A DNA stretch of 64,000 nt from CALBPI01 sp942491885. GTDB lineage: Bacteria; Pseudomonadota; Gammaproteobacteria; Steroidobacterales; Woeseiaceae. Positions 18,665 through 31,351 of the stretch are shown here, one piece after another. The notes beneath the pieces are model-generated. The model was not told where the DNA came from. It worked only from the letters and a program-made list of their open reading frames with translations, and searched no databases. The stretch is taken from contig CALOCQ010000003.1 in assembly GCA_942491885.1 (NCBI GenBank), forward strand, positions 434,001-498,000, in the 5' to 3' direction. Each line of letters starts with the position of its first letter. The stretch's first letter is position 1. The position numbers were made by a program, and so were the translations under genes.

Positions 18665-19087
18665 ATGAGTGAATATCTTGATCCGGAACGCGAGCAATTC
18701 GAGCGCTTCAAGTCACTGCCGCGTGACGAGCCGATCATGATGCTGAATCTGGTGCGCTTCCATGAGTCCGCCCAGTATCCCGATGGTCAATCGATGTCGG
18801 GCGCCGAGGCCTACCGTGCCTACGGCGCGGCCAGCGCACCGGTATTCGCACGCGTGGGCGGCGAAATAATCTGGCGCGGTCGCCCAGAAGTCGTGCTTAT
18901 CGGCCCTGCCGACGAGCACTGGGACACGGCATTCATTGCCCGTTATCCGACCGCCGGCGCGTTTCTCGCCATGGTCACCGATGATGAATATCGCGCGGCG
19001 GTCAAGCACCGTCAGGCCGCGGTCCTGACCAGTCGGCTGATCCGTATGGCGAGCGCAGAGTCTGCAGGCAGCCAGTTCGCTGACTGA
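18665..19087 (+). CDS. DUF1330-like small protein
   Basis: 140-residue soluble protein of ferredoxin-like (dimeric alpha-beta barrel) character. Recognisable features are DEPIMMLNLVRFHE and the later PAAGAFLAMVTDDEY-like segment (YPTAGAFLAMVTDDEYRAAVKHR), which resemble DUF1330/Dabb-type proteins. It follows hslO with a GGAGCTAGGGC leader. No catalytic residues can be assigned and the function is unknown. The stop is followed by a 14-bp tandem duplication. Confidence 0.7.
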   Translation: MSEYLDPEREQFERFKSLPRDEPIMMLNLVRFHESAQYPDGQSMSGAEAYRAYGAASAPVFARVGGEIIWRGRPEVVLIGPADEHWDTAFIARYPTAGAFLAMVTDDEYRAAVKHRQAAVLTSRLIRMASAESAGSQFAD

Positions 19088-19245
19088 GTGCGCTGACCCG
19101 AGTGCGCTGACCGAGGTCGCCGGCCAAGCTCGCTGGCTTGCGTTCCGCATCCGGGCTTTCTATTTTATGCTCATGCTTGCCCGAACGACCGTAAAGTCCT
19201 GATACGCAGGGCTTTCATCCCACCGAAAACCGCGTATACTGGCTG

Positions 19246-19265
19246 ATATAACAATATCGTTATAT
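19246..19265. promoter_or_regulatory. Palindromic operator ahead of the sahR-metF-metH operon
   Basis: ATATAAC (19246-19252), a 6-bp spacer, then GTTATAT (19259-19265) form a perfect 7-bp inverted repeat 12 bp before the regulator's ATG. A -10-like TATACT lies just upstream (19235-19240) with a weak -35 (TTTCAT, 19213-19218), so the palindrome would sit over the transcription start. ArsR-family dimers bind AT-rich palindromes of this kind, and this is a local AT island in GC-rich DNA. I infer autoregulation by the adjacent SahR-like protein; binding is not shown. Confidence 0.6.
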
Positions 19266-19277
19266 GTAAATATCCGT

Positions 19278-20222
19278 ATGCCAACATTCGATTCACAAGA
19301 CTTGACGTCGACCGAGCAAGTATTGCGCGCCGCGGGCGAGACCACGCGCCTGCGCTTGTTACACCTGTGCGCCCGTGGCGAACACACTGTCAGCGATCTC
19401 GTCGCGGTTCTTGGTCAGAGCCAGCCACGGGTGTCCCGGCATCTGAAAATCCTTTGTGATGCGGGTTTGCTGGAGCGCTTTCGCGACGGTCACTGGGTCT
19501 ATTTTCGGGTGCCGTTGCGCGGCGATGGCGCCAACAATGCAGATCCAGGTTCTGCTCGATGCCGCGTTCCGACGATCCGCTGGTCGCCGCCGATCGGGTG
19601 CGCGTCGACCAGGTGCTCGACGCAGCGAGGTGCGCATGCGGACCCGCTGCTGCGGCGGTTCAATCGCGCAGATCATCGACGATGCATTCGCCTGTCGCAC
19701 CCGGTCGGCGATTTGCTGGATATCGGCGTTGGAGTCGGCGCTATTGCTGTACCTGCTGGCGGCCAAGGCCACGCGCGCGGTCGGCATTGATGTCGCACGA
19801 GTCAACGGGTCGTCGGCGTGTTGCCGCGCGCCGTGCCTTCAGGAAGCACGCGCCTCACTTGCCAATTGCACGGTGCGCCAGCGGCGACATGTACCGGCTT
19901 GAATTCGAACGCCGCGTCAGTTCGACACGGTCGTGCTCGACGAGGCGTGCTCGCGGCGTCGAAGACCAGCCGCGGTCGACGTTGCGCGAAGCGCGCGCGT
20001 GCTGCGGCCCGGGCGGTCGCCTACTGCTGGTCGAGCATTTCGACGTCTCGATACCGCGCGCGCGACTCCAAGCCGCGCTGCTGCTGCCGGCTGGATCGCG
20101 GCGGCGGCTGGAGCTGCGGGCCGATCGACAGGCCGCCGACGGGCGCGGCAAATTCCTGGTCGCAATGGCCTCCGAACGGCGCTCGCCGCGGCCTGAAGAC
20201 AACAACAAGGAAATCTGCGTGA
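19278..20222 (+). pseudogene. sahR: SahR-like ArsR regulator with C-terminal methyltransferase domain (frameshifted)
   Basis: The first 85 codons (to about 19535) read cleanly as an ArsR winged helix: QVLRAAGETTRLRLLHLCA, the recognition region SQPRVSRHLKILCDAGLLE, and HWVYF. After that the frame changes repeatedly, but pieces of a SAM-dependent methyltransferase appear in turn: VGDLLDIGVGVGA, LLAAKATRAVGIDVAR, FDTVVLDE, and a segment matching RVLRPGGRLLLVEHFD. This architecture upstream of metF and metH matches SahR, the SAH-responsive repressor of the methionine cycle in proteobacteria. One reading ends at TGA 20220-20222, overlapping the metF GTG. The damage is likely assembly error (see findings). 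Typed as pseudogene only because the frame is broken as given. Confidence 0.75.
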
Positions 20223-21152
20223 ATCCGGCACAGACTGCAGCGAAAACGTGGTCGCGCGGCTGACGAGTCCAGTGTCGTTTCGTTCGAGTTCTTCCCGCCG
20301 AACGATGCCGAAGATGGCGCAAACGTTGTGGGACATCGTTGCAGCGTCTCGCGCCGTTGTCGCCGCGCTTTGTCTCGGTGACCTATGGCGCCGATGGCTC
20401 GACGCGCGAGCGCACGCACAATGTCGTCAGCGCGCGTGCTGAACGAGACCGCGACTGACGCCTGCGCCGCACCTGACCTGCGTCGGCGCAGCCGCGAGCG
20501 AAATCGTTGAGATCGCGCGCGGCTACTGGGACGACGGTGTGCGGCACATCGTCGCGCTTGCGCGGCGATGCGCCGCGCGACGCCGGGCCGCTACGCGCCG
20601 CAGCCCGGATGGCTATGCCTACGCCGCAGACCTGGTCGCCGGGCCTGCGCAGCGTCGGCCGATTTCGATATTTCCGTTGCCGCCTATCCGGAGGTGCATC
20701 CTGAGGCGCCGAGTCGCGGGCTTCGATCTCGACAACCTGCGCGCAAGATCGATGCCGGTGCCAACCGTGCGATTACGCAGTTCTTTTTCGACGTCGATCG
20801 TTTACCTGCGGTTTCGCGACCAGTGCGCGGCCGGCCGGCATCGAGGCGCCGATCGTGCCGGGCATCCTGCCGATCACGCGCTTTCCGCAAATGCTGAGGT
20901 TTGCCAAGCTGTGCGGCGCGAGGTGCCGGACTGGCTGCACCAGCGCTTCGACGGTCTCGATGACGACCCCGAGACGCGCAACCTGATCGCGGCCAGTGTC
21001 GCGATCGAGCATGGTCCACAGGTTGCGGCAGCGAGGGCGTCTATGAGTTTCACTTCTACACGCTGAACCGCGCCGAGCTGACCTACGCGATTTGTCACGC
21101 GCTCGGTGTGCGACCGCGCGCGGAGCGGGCCATGCGGCGGGAGCGCGAACCG

Positions 21153-21163
<11 letters not shown>
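20219..21163 (+). pseudogene. metF: Methylenetetrahydrofolate reductase MetF (frameshifted)
   Basis: MetF reduces 5,10-methylene-THF to 5-methyl-THF for MetH. The likely start is GTG 20219 behind AAGGAAA. Family blocks appear in shifting frames: VSFEFFPPNDAE, SVTYGADGSTRERT, FFFDVD followed by a Y-L-R-F-R-D-Q-C stretch, APIVPGILPITRFPQM, FDGLDDDPETRN and EFHFYTLNRAELTYAICH. I can place indels near 20802, 20833, 20920, 21010 and 21032 and there are more upstream. Order and spacing of blocks are normal, so nothing large is missing. The stop is uncertain: TGA 21161-21163 would overlap the metH ATG, but the last clean frame runs straight into metH. Confidence 0.78.
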
Positions 21164-24900
<3,737 letters not shown>

Positions 24901-24903
24901 GGC

Positions 24904-25527
24904 TCAGCGACGCTTTTTCGGTCGCATGGCGTCGGGGAAACCGTCGCGCTGTTGCATCCGTAGCGCATGCTCCACGACCTTCTCGGGTACCGCGAGCCGG
25001 TTCGAGCGTGCCCAACCAGTGAGTTGAGCCAGCAGAATATCGGCGATGGTGAAGCGTGCGCAGCAGGCGAAGTCATCGCCGATGAAATATTTGAGTGTCG
25101 ATACGTTTTTGCCGGCAAGCTGCAGCGCAAAAGGCGCTGTGCCATCGGGCCACGGGTAATAGTCGCGCAGGCGCCCGGCCTGGTCCGCGACCCAAAGGTA
25201 GGCCTCGACCTCAGTGATCATGAAATGCATCAGCCGCGCGTACGCATAGTGTTCGTCGTCGGTGACCGGCAGCATTTGTCGTTCGGGCGCAAGCCGCGCG
25301 ACGTACTCACACATCGGTATGGATTCGGTCAGCACCTTATCGCCATGCGTGAGTACCGGGATTTTCCCGGACGGGTTCAGCGCCAGAAACTCAGCCCGGT
25401 CCTCTTCGGTCGCATCAGGCGTCAGCCGTTTTAGCTGATAGGGCAGGCCGCTTTCATTCAGCGCCCACGCTACGCGCTCGGCGCGTGAGGCGAACGCATG
25501 GGCGTAAAGGGTCAGATTCTGGGTCAT
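24904..25527 (-). CDS. Glutathione S-transferase family protein
   Basis: 207-residue GST-fold protein. The N-terminal thioredoxin-like domain reads LTLYAHAFASRAERVAWALNESGLPY, with the cis-Pro/acidic glutathione site in NPSGKIPVLTHGDKVLTESIPMCEYV (ESI in place of the usual ES motif). An all-helical C-terminal domain with RFTIADILLAQLTGWAR follows. The substrate is not predictable. The start ATG overlaps the ThiF-family stop, so it is the last gene of prmC-ppiB-thiF-gst. It is convergent with metH, only 3 bp apart. Confidence 0.87.
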   Translation of the reverse strand: MTQNLTLYAHAFASRAERVAWALNESGLPYQLKRLTPDATEEDRAEFLALNPSGKIPVLTHGDKVLTESIPMCEYVARLAPERQMLPVTDDEHYAYARLMHFMITEVEAYLWVADQAGRLRDYYPWPDGTAPFALQLAGKNVSTLKYFIGDDFACCARFTIADILLAQLTGWARSNRLAVPEKVVEHALRMQQRDGFPDAMRPKKRR

Positions 25528-26282
25528 GTCTTGTCACCGTGGTTTCGGGCACACACGCTGCATGCCGGGTTCTTAGGCGTCTCGAGCTGGCGCCAGTCGC
25601 CGCTATGCGCGTCGTAGATACTAAAGCGCGCAGGCTGTCCGATGGCGGTTAGCAGCTTGATGGCTTCGCTCGCCATCATCGTGCCGATCGTTGCCGGCAA
25701 CGAGGCCAGCACGCCGGCGCCCTGACAATCGTCCAGCGACTCGTCATTTTCGCTGTACACGCATTGATAACACGGGCCCGTTGCGTAGTCCGGGCCGAAC
25801 ACGCCGAGCTGGCCTTCCCAACGAATCGCGCTGCCGGAGACAAGCGCGCGGCCGGCGTTCACGCAAGCCGTGTTGAGTGCAAAACGGCTGGCGAAATTGT
25901 CGGTGCAATCGAGCACGACGCTGGCGGCCGTGACCCGCGCGGCAAGTGCATCGCCTGACAAGCGGGCATCGATAGTCTCAATGCTGAGCGCGGGGTTCTG
26001 CGCTTGCAGACGCCGCGCCACGACACTGACTTTCGTCTCGCCGACATCACCAGGCGCAAAAAGCGTCTGGCGCGCGAGATTGCTGGCGTCGACGCGATCA
26101 AAGTCGCTGATGACGAGTTGCCCGATGCCGGCCGCAGCAAGCGCAGACGCCGCCGCACAACCGGTGCCGCCGACGCCGATGACCAGCGCACTTGCCGCGC
26201 GCAGGAGATCGACGCCTGGCGCACCGAAGCCGCCCAGCGACAAGTGCCGGGCGTCGCGTTCGTCAGTCAGCGCGGCGCACAC
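25524..26282 (-). CDS. moeB: ThiF/MoeB/HesA-family adenylyltransferase
   Basis: 252-residue E1-like enzyme that adenylates the C-terminal Gly of a ubiquitin-like sulfur carrier (MoaD or ThiS type). ATP-binding VIGVGGTGCAAASALAAAGIG, DFDRVDASNLARQTLF and DCTDNFASR are intact, and two CXXC pairs (CYQC and CSVC) would bind the structural zinc. No carrier protein or sulfurtransferase gene lies in the window, so MoeB versus HesA/ThiF cannot be settled. The GTG start at 26282 overlaps ppiB by 20 bp; a slightly later start is possible. Confidence 0.83.
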   Translation of the reverse strand: MCAALTDERDARHLSLGGFGAPGVDLLRAASALVIGVGGTGCAAASALAAAGIGQLVISDFDRVDASNLARQTLFAPGDVGETKVSVVARRLQAQNPALSIETIDARLSGDALAARVTAASVVLDCTDNFASRFALNTACVNAGRALVSGSAIRWEGQLGVFGPDYATGPCYQCVYSENDESLDDCQGAGVLASLPATIGTMMASEAIKLLTAIGQPARFSIYDAHSGDWRQLETPKNPACSVCARNHGDKT

Positions 26283-26748
26283 TGATAATAGTGACGGGCT
26301 CTACCGGCACATCGCCGTGCGGACCGTTGTTGCCGGTTTTGACCGCGGCGATTTTGTCGACAACATCCATGCCATCGCTGACCTTGCCGAATACGGCATA
26401 GCCGAAGTCGCGCCCGCCGTGGTTGAGGAAGTCGTTATCGTTAAGGTTGATGAAGAACTGCGACGTCGCGCTGTCGACAACCGCGGTGCGGGCCATCGCC
26501 AGGGTGCCGCGTGCGTTGGTCAAGCCGTTGTCGGCTTCGTTCTTGATCGATGCGCGCGTTTCCTTGCTGTTCATGTCGGCATCCATACCACCGCCCTGAA
26601 CCATGAAATTCGGGATGACGCGGTGGAAGACGGTGCCGTCGAAGTAGTTGTCGTCGACGTAGGCAAGGAAGTTCTCCACGCTGATGGGCGCCTTCTCTGC
26701 GTCCAGTTCAACGTGAATATTGCCGTGGTTGGTTTCAATGATGACCAT
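26263..26748 (-). CDS. ppiB: Peptidyl-prolyl cis-trans isomerase, cyclophilin type
   Basis: 161-residue single-domain cyclophilin without a signal peptide, hence cytoplasmic PpiB-like. Active-site blocks are FDGTVFHRVIPNFMVQGGG, ARTAVVDSATSQFFINL and FGKVSDGMDVVDKIA. The start ATG is preceded by AAAGGAAT-type sequence on the minus strand. It lies between prmC and the ThiF-family gene. Confidence 0.94.
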   Translation of the reverse strand: MVIIETNHGNIHVELDAEKAPISVENFLAYVDDNYFDGTVFHRVIPNFMVQGGGMDADMNSKETRASIKNEADNGLTNARGTLAMARTAVVDSATSQFFINLNDNDFLNHGGRDFGYAVFGKVSDGMDVVDKIAAVKTGNNGPHGDVPVEPVTIISVRRAD

Positions 26749-26764
26749 GAGATTCCTTTAACGT

Positions 26765-27640
26765 TTATCGGTGCGCGAGCTGCGCTTCAGTGACGCGTGG
26801 GTGACCCGCAAGATCGTTGTAGGTACGGATCGCGACAAATTGCTCGCTGCGAAGGATACCGGACACGGCTTGCGCCTGCATGTGGCCGTGCTCGATCAGT
26901 ACATAACCGCCGGGTTTCAGGTGTGCCGGCAGCTGTGCGGCGAGGCGCCGGATATCGTCCAGTCCGTCGGGTCCGCTCGCCAGCGCACTGAGCGGTTCGG
27001 CGCGCAGTTCGCTGGCCAGCGCGGGGTAGTTCGCTTCAACATAAGGCGGATTGCTGACGATCAGGTCGAAGCGCTGCGCGCCGAAAGCGCCGCACCAATC
27101 GCCCTCGATGAAACTGACATTCGTCACACCAACACGTCGCGCATTGCGGCGTGCGACGGCCAGTGCGGCGCTGCTAAGGTCGCTGGCGGTAATGCTCGTG
27201 GCGGGCTTTTCGCTGGCGATAGCGAGTGCAATATTGCCGCTACCCGTGCCGAGATCGGCAATTTCGGCGTTAGCGGGCAAGTCCGCCAGCAGCGCGAGCG
27301 CCCGCTCGACCACAAGTTCGGTCTCCGGCCTTGGTACCAGCGTGTCTGGCGTCACCTCGAGCTCGAGCGTCCAGAACGCCTGAGTGCCCGTGATGTAGGC
27401 CACCGGTACCTGGTCGAGGCGTTGTCGCAGCGCATCTTCGAGCTTTTCGTGCGCATCCGGGGGCAGCACATGATCGCTGTGCGCACGCAGCCATTGGCGC
27501 GGCCTGGCCAGTATTGCGCTGAGCAACAGGTCTACGTCCAGCAGGGGAGAGTCGCTGCGCCCGCCGAGCCGGGCGGCCGCCTCGCGACGCCATTCGGCGG
27601 CCGTATATCGCTGGGTCTTGTCGGGCATAACTTCGGTCAT
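26765..27640 (-). CDS. prmC: Peptide chain release factor N5-glutamine methyltransferase PrmC
   Basis: 291-residue enzyme that methylates the Gln of the GGQ motif in RF1 and RF2. The class I SAM motif IADLGTGSGNIALAIASEKP is followed by the catalytic NPPY in LIVSNPPYVEAN. The N-terminal helical substrate domain (QWLRAHSDHVLPPD) is present. A start at the internal MPDKTQ is also possible. It is separated from prfA here by about 5 kb, whereas the two are often adjacent. Divergent from cystathionine beta-synthase with only 46 bp between. Confidence 0.92.
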   Translation of the reverse strand: MTEVMPDKTQRYTAAEWRREAAARLGGRSDSPLLDVDLLLSAILARPRQWLRAHSDHVLPPDAHEKLEDALRQRLDQVPVAYITGTQAFWTLELEVTPDTLVPRPETELVVERALALLADLPANAEIADLGTGSGNIALAIASEKPATSITASDLSSAALAVARRNARRVGVTNVSFIEGDWCGAFGAQRFDLIVSNPPYVEANYPALASELRAEPLSALASGPDGLDDIRRLAAQLPAHLKPGGYVLIEHGHMQAQAVSGILRSEQFVAIRTYNDLAGHPRVTEAQLAHR

Positions 27641-27686
27641 TCCGGCAGTTGGAGTACACTACGCGCCGCATCGCAGGAGAGTCAGG

Positions 27687-29048
27687 ATGGAAGTCTACAC
27701 AAGTGTACTGGACATGGTTGGCCGCACGCCGATGCTGGAGGTCACGCAGTTCGACACCGGCAAATGCCGGCTATTCCTGAAGCTCGAACTCGCCAACCCG
27801 GGCGGCTCCATCAAGGATCGCATAGGCGTGTCAATGATCGCCGAGGCCGAGGCGCGCGGTGATATCAAGCCCGGCGACACGATCGTCGAGGCGACCGCCG
27901 GCAATACCGGACTGGGTCTCGCGCTGGCCGCCGCGCGCAAGGGCTACCATCTCGTTCTGGTATTGCCCGACAAGATGAGTCAGGAGAAAATTTTCAACCT
28001 GCGTGCGATGGGCGCGGAGGTCGTCTTGACGCGCTCCGATGTCGGGCGCGGCCATCCCGAGTACTACCAGGATCTGGGCAAAAGCATTGCGCAGCAACGC
28101 GGTGCCTATTTTATCAACCAGTTCGCCAACCCCGACAATCCGCTCGCCCACGAACGCACGACCGCGCCGGAAATACTCGAGCAGCTCGATGGCGATGTCG
28201 GCGCTATTGTGTTGGGTGTCGGATCCAGCGGCACGGTCAGTGGTATGACACGATACTTCCGCGAACATGCGCCGGATATGACGTTGGTGCTCGCGGATCC
28301 GGAGGGCTCGATTCTCGCCGACTACATCAACACCGGCGAGCTTGGCGAATCGTCGAGCTGGTTGGTCGAGGGTATCGGTGAGGACTTCATTCCCGATATC
28401 GCCGATTTCTCGATGTTGAAAAAAGCCTATGCGATCAGCGATGCCGAAAGTTTCGAGGCGGCGCGCGCGCTGTTGCGCAAGGAGGGCGTGCTGGCCGGTT
28501 CATCGACCGGAACATTGCTTGCGGCGGCGTTGAAATATTGCCACGAGCAGGACGAGCCGCAGAATGTCGTCGCGTTCGCCTGTGATACCGGCAACAAATA
28601 CCTGTCGAAGCTCTACAACGATTTCTGGATGGAGGATCAGGGTTTCATCACGCGCGAAAGTTTTGGTGATCTGCGCGACCTGATCGGTCGCCTGCACGGT
28701 GAGCGGGCGACGATTACCGTTGGTCCCGGCGACGTGTTGACGACGGCACACAATCGCCTGCGCAACGCCGGCGTGTCGCAGTTGCCGGTCATGGATGATG
28801 CCGAGCTGGTTGGCGTGCTGACCGAAGACGACATCATTCGCTATGCGTTCGGCAAGCCGGCGATGCTGAATCACGACGTGCGCGCCGCGATGCAGACCCG
28901 CTTCGTGACACTCGAGCCCGATGCCAGCATCAACAATCTGGTCGCGATGCTGCAGGTTCAGCCGTTCGCCGCCATCGTCAAAGACGGTGTGTTCTTCGGC
29001 CTGGTCACCCGATCCGACGTGCTCAACCACCTGCGTAAACAAATTTGA
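27687..29048 (+). CDS. cbs: Cystathionine beta-synthase
   Basis: 453-residue PLP enzyme with two C-terminal CBS domains. PLP-binding Lys43 is in NPGGSIKDR, the substrate loop is EATAGNTGLGLALAA, and the phosphate-binding loop is GVGSSGTVSG. From about residue 340, VGPGDVLTTAHNRLRNAGVSQLPVMDD and ALQPDASI-like sequence (LEPDASINNLVAMLQVQPF) form a CBS pair that may bind an adenosyl ligand. The predicted reaction is homocysteine plus serine to cystathionine. The start at 27687 is supported by AGGAGAG nine bases upstream. Paired with the next gene as a transsulfuration operon. Confidence 0.9.
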   Translation: MEVYTSVLDMVGRTPMLEVTQFDTGKCRLFLKLELANPGGSIKDRIGVSMIAEAEARGDIKPGDTIVEATAGNTGLGLALAAARKGYHLVLVLPDKMSQEKIFNLRAMGAEVVLTRSDVGRGHPEYYQDLGKSIAQQRGAYFINQFANPDNPLAHERTTAPEILEQLDGDVGAIVLGVGSSGTVSGMTRYFREHAPDMTLVLADPEGSILADYINTGELGESSSWLVEGIGEDFIPDIADFSMLKKAYAISDAESFEAARALLRKEGVLAGSSTGTLLAAALKYCHEQDEPQNVVAFACDTGNKYLSKLYNDFWMEDQGFITRESFGDLRDLIGRLHGERATITVGPGDVLTTAHNRLRNAGVSQLPVMDDAELVGVLTEDDIIRYAFGKPAMLNHDVRAAMQTRFVTLEPDASINNLVAMLQVQPFAAIVKDGVFFGLVTRSDVLNHLRKQI

Positions 29049-29081
29049 TAATGCGCGCCCTGCCGCGCGCCGGAGAGACTG

Positions 29082-30239
29082 ATGACTGACAAGAAACAAC
29101 ATGGGTTCGGCACGCGCGTGATACATGCCGGGCAGTCCCCCGACCCGTCGACCGGTGCGATCATGCCGCCGATCTACGCCACGTCGACCTACGTCCAGTC
29201 CAGTCCCGGCGTGCATCAGGGCTACGAATATTCGCGCTCGCAGAATCCCACCCGGATGGCTTTCGAGCGTTGTATCGCGGACCTGGAGTCGGGCGTGCAG
29301 GGCTTCGCCTTCGCATCCGGCCTGGCGGCGATCGGCACCATACTCGAAATGCTCGACAGCGGTGAGCGTGTGCTGGCAATGGATGATTTGTATGGCGGCA
29401 CGGTGCGACTGTTCAGCAAGGTGCGCGAGCGCTCGGCCGGGCTCGCGTTCGACTACGCCGACTTCACCGATCTGGCCGCTATCGAGTCGGCGCTCGACAG
29501 CAATACGAAAATGTTGTGGATTGAAACGCCGAGCAACCCGTTGCTGAAAGTCGTCGATATCGAGGCGATCGCGAAAATCGCCAGGCGCCATGGTGCGCTG
29601 TTGGTCGTCGACAATACGTTCGCCACGCCGTGGGCGCAGCGTCCGATTGAGTTCGGTGCCGATATCGTCATGCACTCGGCGACCAAGTTTCTCAATGGCC
29701 ACTCCGATATGGTGGGCGGCGCCGTCGTCGCCGGCAATACCGAGGTGGCAGAGGAGCTGGCCTTCCTGCAAAACTCAATCGGGTCGATCCTCGGGCCGTT
29801 CGACAGCTTTCTTGCGCTGCGTGGCTTAAAGACGCTCAACATCCGTATGCAGCGTCACACCGAGAATGCGACCGCCATCGCCGAATGGCTCGAGTCCCAC
29901 ACGTCGGTCGAGCGTGTGGTCTACCCGGGTCTCAAGAGCCATCCGCAATACGCGATCGCCGAACGTCAGATGAGCGGTGCCGGCGGTATCGTGACCTTCT
30001 TCATTAAAGGCGGTCTCGACGAGGCGCGTCACTTCCTCGAGCGCTGCGAGGTGTTTGCATTAGCCGAGAGTCTGGGTGGTGTCGAGAGTCTTGTGGATCA
30101 TCCGGCGATCATGACGCACGCGTCGGTACCCGAGGCGACACGCGCGGCGATCGGCCTGACGGATCAGCTTATTCGCTTGTCGGTCGGCGTCGAGGACGTC
30201 GATGATCAGATTGCCGATCTTGCCCGCGCGCTGAGCTAG
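29082..30239 (+). CDS. Cystathionine gamma-lyase / gamma-synthase (Cys/Met PLP family)
   Basis: 385-residue fold-type I PLP enzyme. PLP-Lys202 is in MHSATKFLNGHSDMVGG; SGLAAIGTILEML and ETPSNPLLKVVDI are standard. C-terminal ESLGGVESLVDHPAIMTHASVP is typical of the gamma-lyase/gamma-synthase group. Placement 33 bp after cystathionine beta-synthase favours cystathionine gamma-lyase, giving homocysteine to cysteine (reverse transsulfuration). The forward enzyme MetB cannot be excluded from sequence alone. Confidence 0.88.
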   Translation: MTDKKQHGFGTRVIHAGQSPDPSTGAIMPPIYATSTYVQSSPGVHQGYEYSRSQNPTRMAFERCIADLESGVQGFAFASGLAAIGTILEMLDSGERVLAMDDLYGGTVRLFSKVRERSAGLAFDYADFTDLAAIESALDSNTKMLWIETPSNPLLKVVDIEAIAKIARRHGALLVVDNTFATPWAQRPIEFGADIVMHSATKFLNGHSDMVGGAVVAGNTEVAEELAFLQNSIGSILGPFDSFLALRGLKTLNIRMQRHTENATAIAEWLESHTSVERVVYPGLKSHPQYAIAERQMSGAGGIVTFFIKGGLDEARHFLERCEVFALAESLGGVESLVDHPAIMTHASVPEATRAAIGLTDQLIRLSVGVEDVDDQIADLARALS

Positions 30240-30285
30240 CGAAGCGCTGATCAAGTCGCGTGGCGCCGACTCGATACGAGCCTCC

Positions 30286-31263
30286 CTAGCGCGTCAGGTC
30301 TTCGCGCGTCAGCGTACCTGCGGCGATCAGCGACGCGGTCGTGACCTGCCATGGTTGCAGCGTCTGCTCGCCGCTGCTGTCATCGTAGGGGCGCGTCGAG
30401 GTGAACACGATAAAGCTGCCGTCCGGCGACAGCTTCGGCGCGAAATCGGCGAACCGCGAGTTGATTTCTTTGCCGAGGTTTTGCGGTGTGCTCCAGGCGC
30501 CGTCGATCTTGCGCGAGACGAAAATATCTTCGCTGCCCTCACCGCCACGGTCGGGGTAGCTGATCAGCATCAGGCCGCCGGCCGGCGACACCCACGCGTG
30601 ATTGTCACGGCCCTCGCTGTTGATCGGTGCCGGCAATGGGCGTGCGATGAGCCAGCCACCGTTGCCGTCCGACGGCGCGTAGAAGATATCGCGTTCGCCC
30701 ACCGCATCGATGCGCTCGGACCAGAAGTACAGGTCGCCGTTGGCGGTTTGCACCGGCGACGTTGAGTTGTGGAAGTAGCGCCGCGAGCGGATGGCGCCCG
30801 CGCGCGGACGATTGATGTCGGCGCTATCCAGCGCGACCGGCTGTGCGTCGCGCTCGCTCAGGTCCAAACGGAAAATATCGAAGTCCTCGATCAGGTCGAG
30901 ACCTTCATAGCGCGAACGTTGCGCCGACCAGGAGAAGTACAGGTAGCGACCGTCGGGGCTGACGCTTGGCCAGTCAACACGTCCTTCGGCGGGCAGTGCG
31001 ACGCGCCTGGCGCGTGTCCAACCGTCACTGGTGCGCGTCGAAATATGCAGTGTTTGCGGGCACGGCCCGATATCTGCACAGTCGCTCTGCGGGAAATATG
31101 CCGTATTGCCATCGGGGGTAAGTGCCGGCGTCAGCGTTAGCAGGCCATCGATAGAGATCGCGCCGGGTGCAAAACGCGTGGCCTCGGCATTGGCATTCAG
31201 TGCTGTCAGCAACAACAAGGCGAGTGACGTTAGTACGGCGGCCAGTGAGGCTTTGATGTGCAT
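30286..31263 (-). CDS. Secreted PD40/WD40-like beta-propeller protein
   Basis: 325-residue exported protein. The start at 31263 gives a clean signal peptide (AAVLTSLALLLLTALNANA); an in-frame ATG at 31404 would add a non-signal N-terminus overlapping cysK. The body is made of PD40 (TolB-type) blades: LTPALTPDGNTAYFP, WPSVSPDGRYLYFS, NHAWVSPAGGLMLIS and FAPKLSPDGSFIVFTSTRP. Two cysteines (DCADIGPC) might form a disulfide. Similar proteins sense or bind envelope components, but I cannot assign a ligand or pathway. Confidence 0.75.
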   Translation of the reverse strand: MHIKASLAAVLTSLALLLLTALNANAEATRFAPGAISIDGLLTLTPALTPDGNTAYFPQSDCADIGPCPQTLHISTRTSDGWTRARRVALPAEGRVDWPSVSPDGRYLYFSWSAQRSRYEGLDLIEDFDIFRLDLSERDAQPVALDSADINRPRAGAIRSRRYFHNSTSPVQTANGDLYFWSERIDAVGERDIFYAPSDGNGGWLIARPLPAPINSEGRDNHAWVSPAGGLMLISYPDRGGEGSEDIFVSRKIDGAWSTPQNLGKEINSRFADFAPKLSPDGSFIVFTSTRPYDDSSGEQTLQPWQVTTASLIAAGTLTREDLTR

Positions 31264-31351
31264 GCGCGTTCTCCCGACTTCAAGCGACAACCGCTTTGAA
31301 TGGACTTCGCGCTGCTGCTGCGAACAGATGCGTCCGGCGCGTAGCTGGCGG

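Noticed and set aside
19088..19245. A SAM, SAH or cobalamin riboswitch ahead of the methionine operon
   Set aside because: The regulator's ATG follows the putative promoter by under 40 bp, too short for such a riboswitch, and I saw no conserved aptamer elements.
26771..27862. 363-codon plus-strand frame opposite prmC
   Set aside because: Antisense to prmC and then overlaps the true start of cystathionine beta-synthase in another frame.
28500..29771. 423-codon minus-strand frame opposite cystathionine beta-synthase and gamma-lyase
   Set aside because: Spans two genuine plus-strand genes; His- and Arg-rich antisense composition and no motifs.
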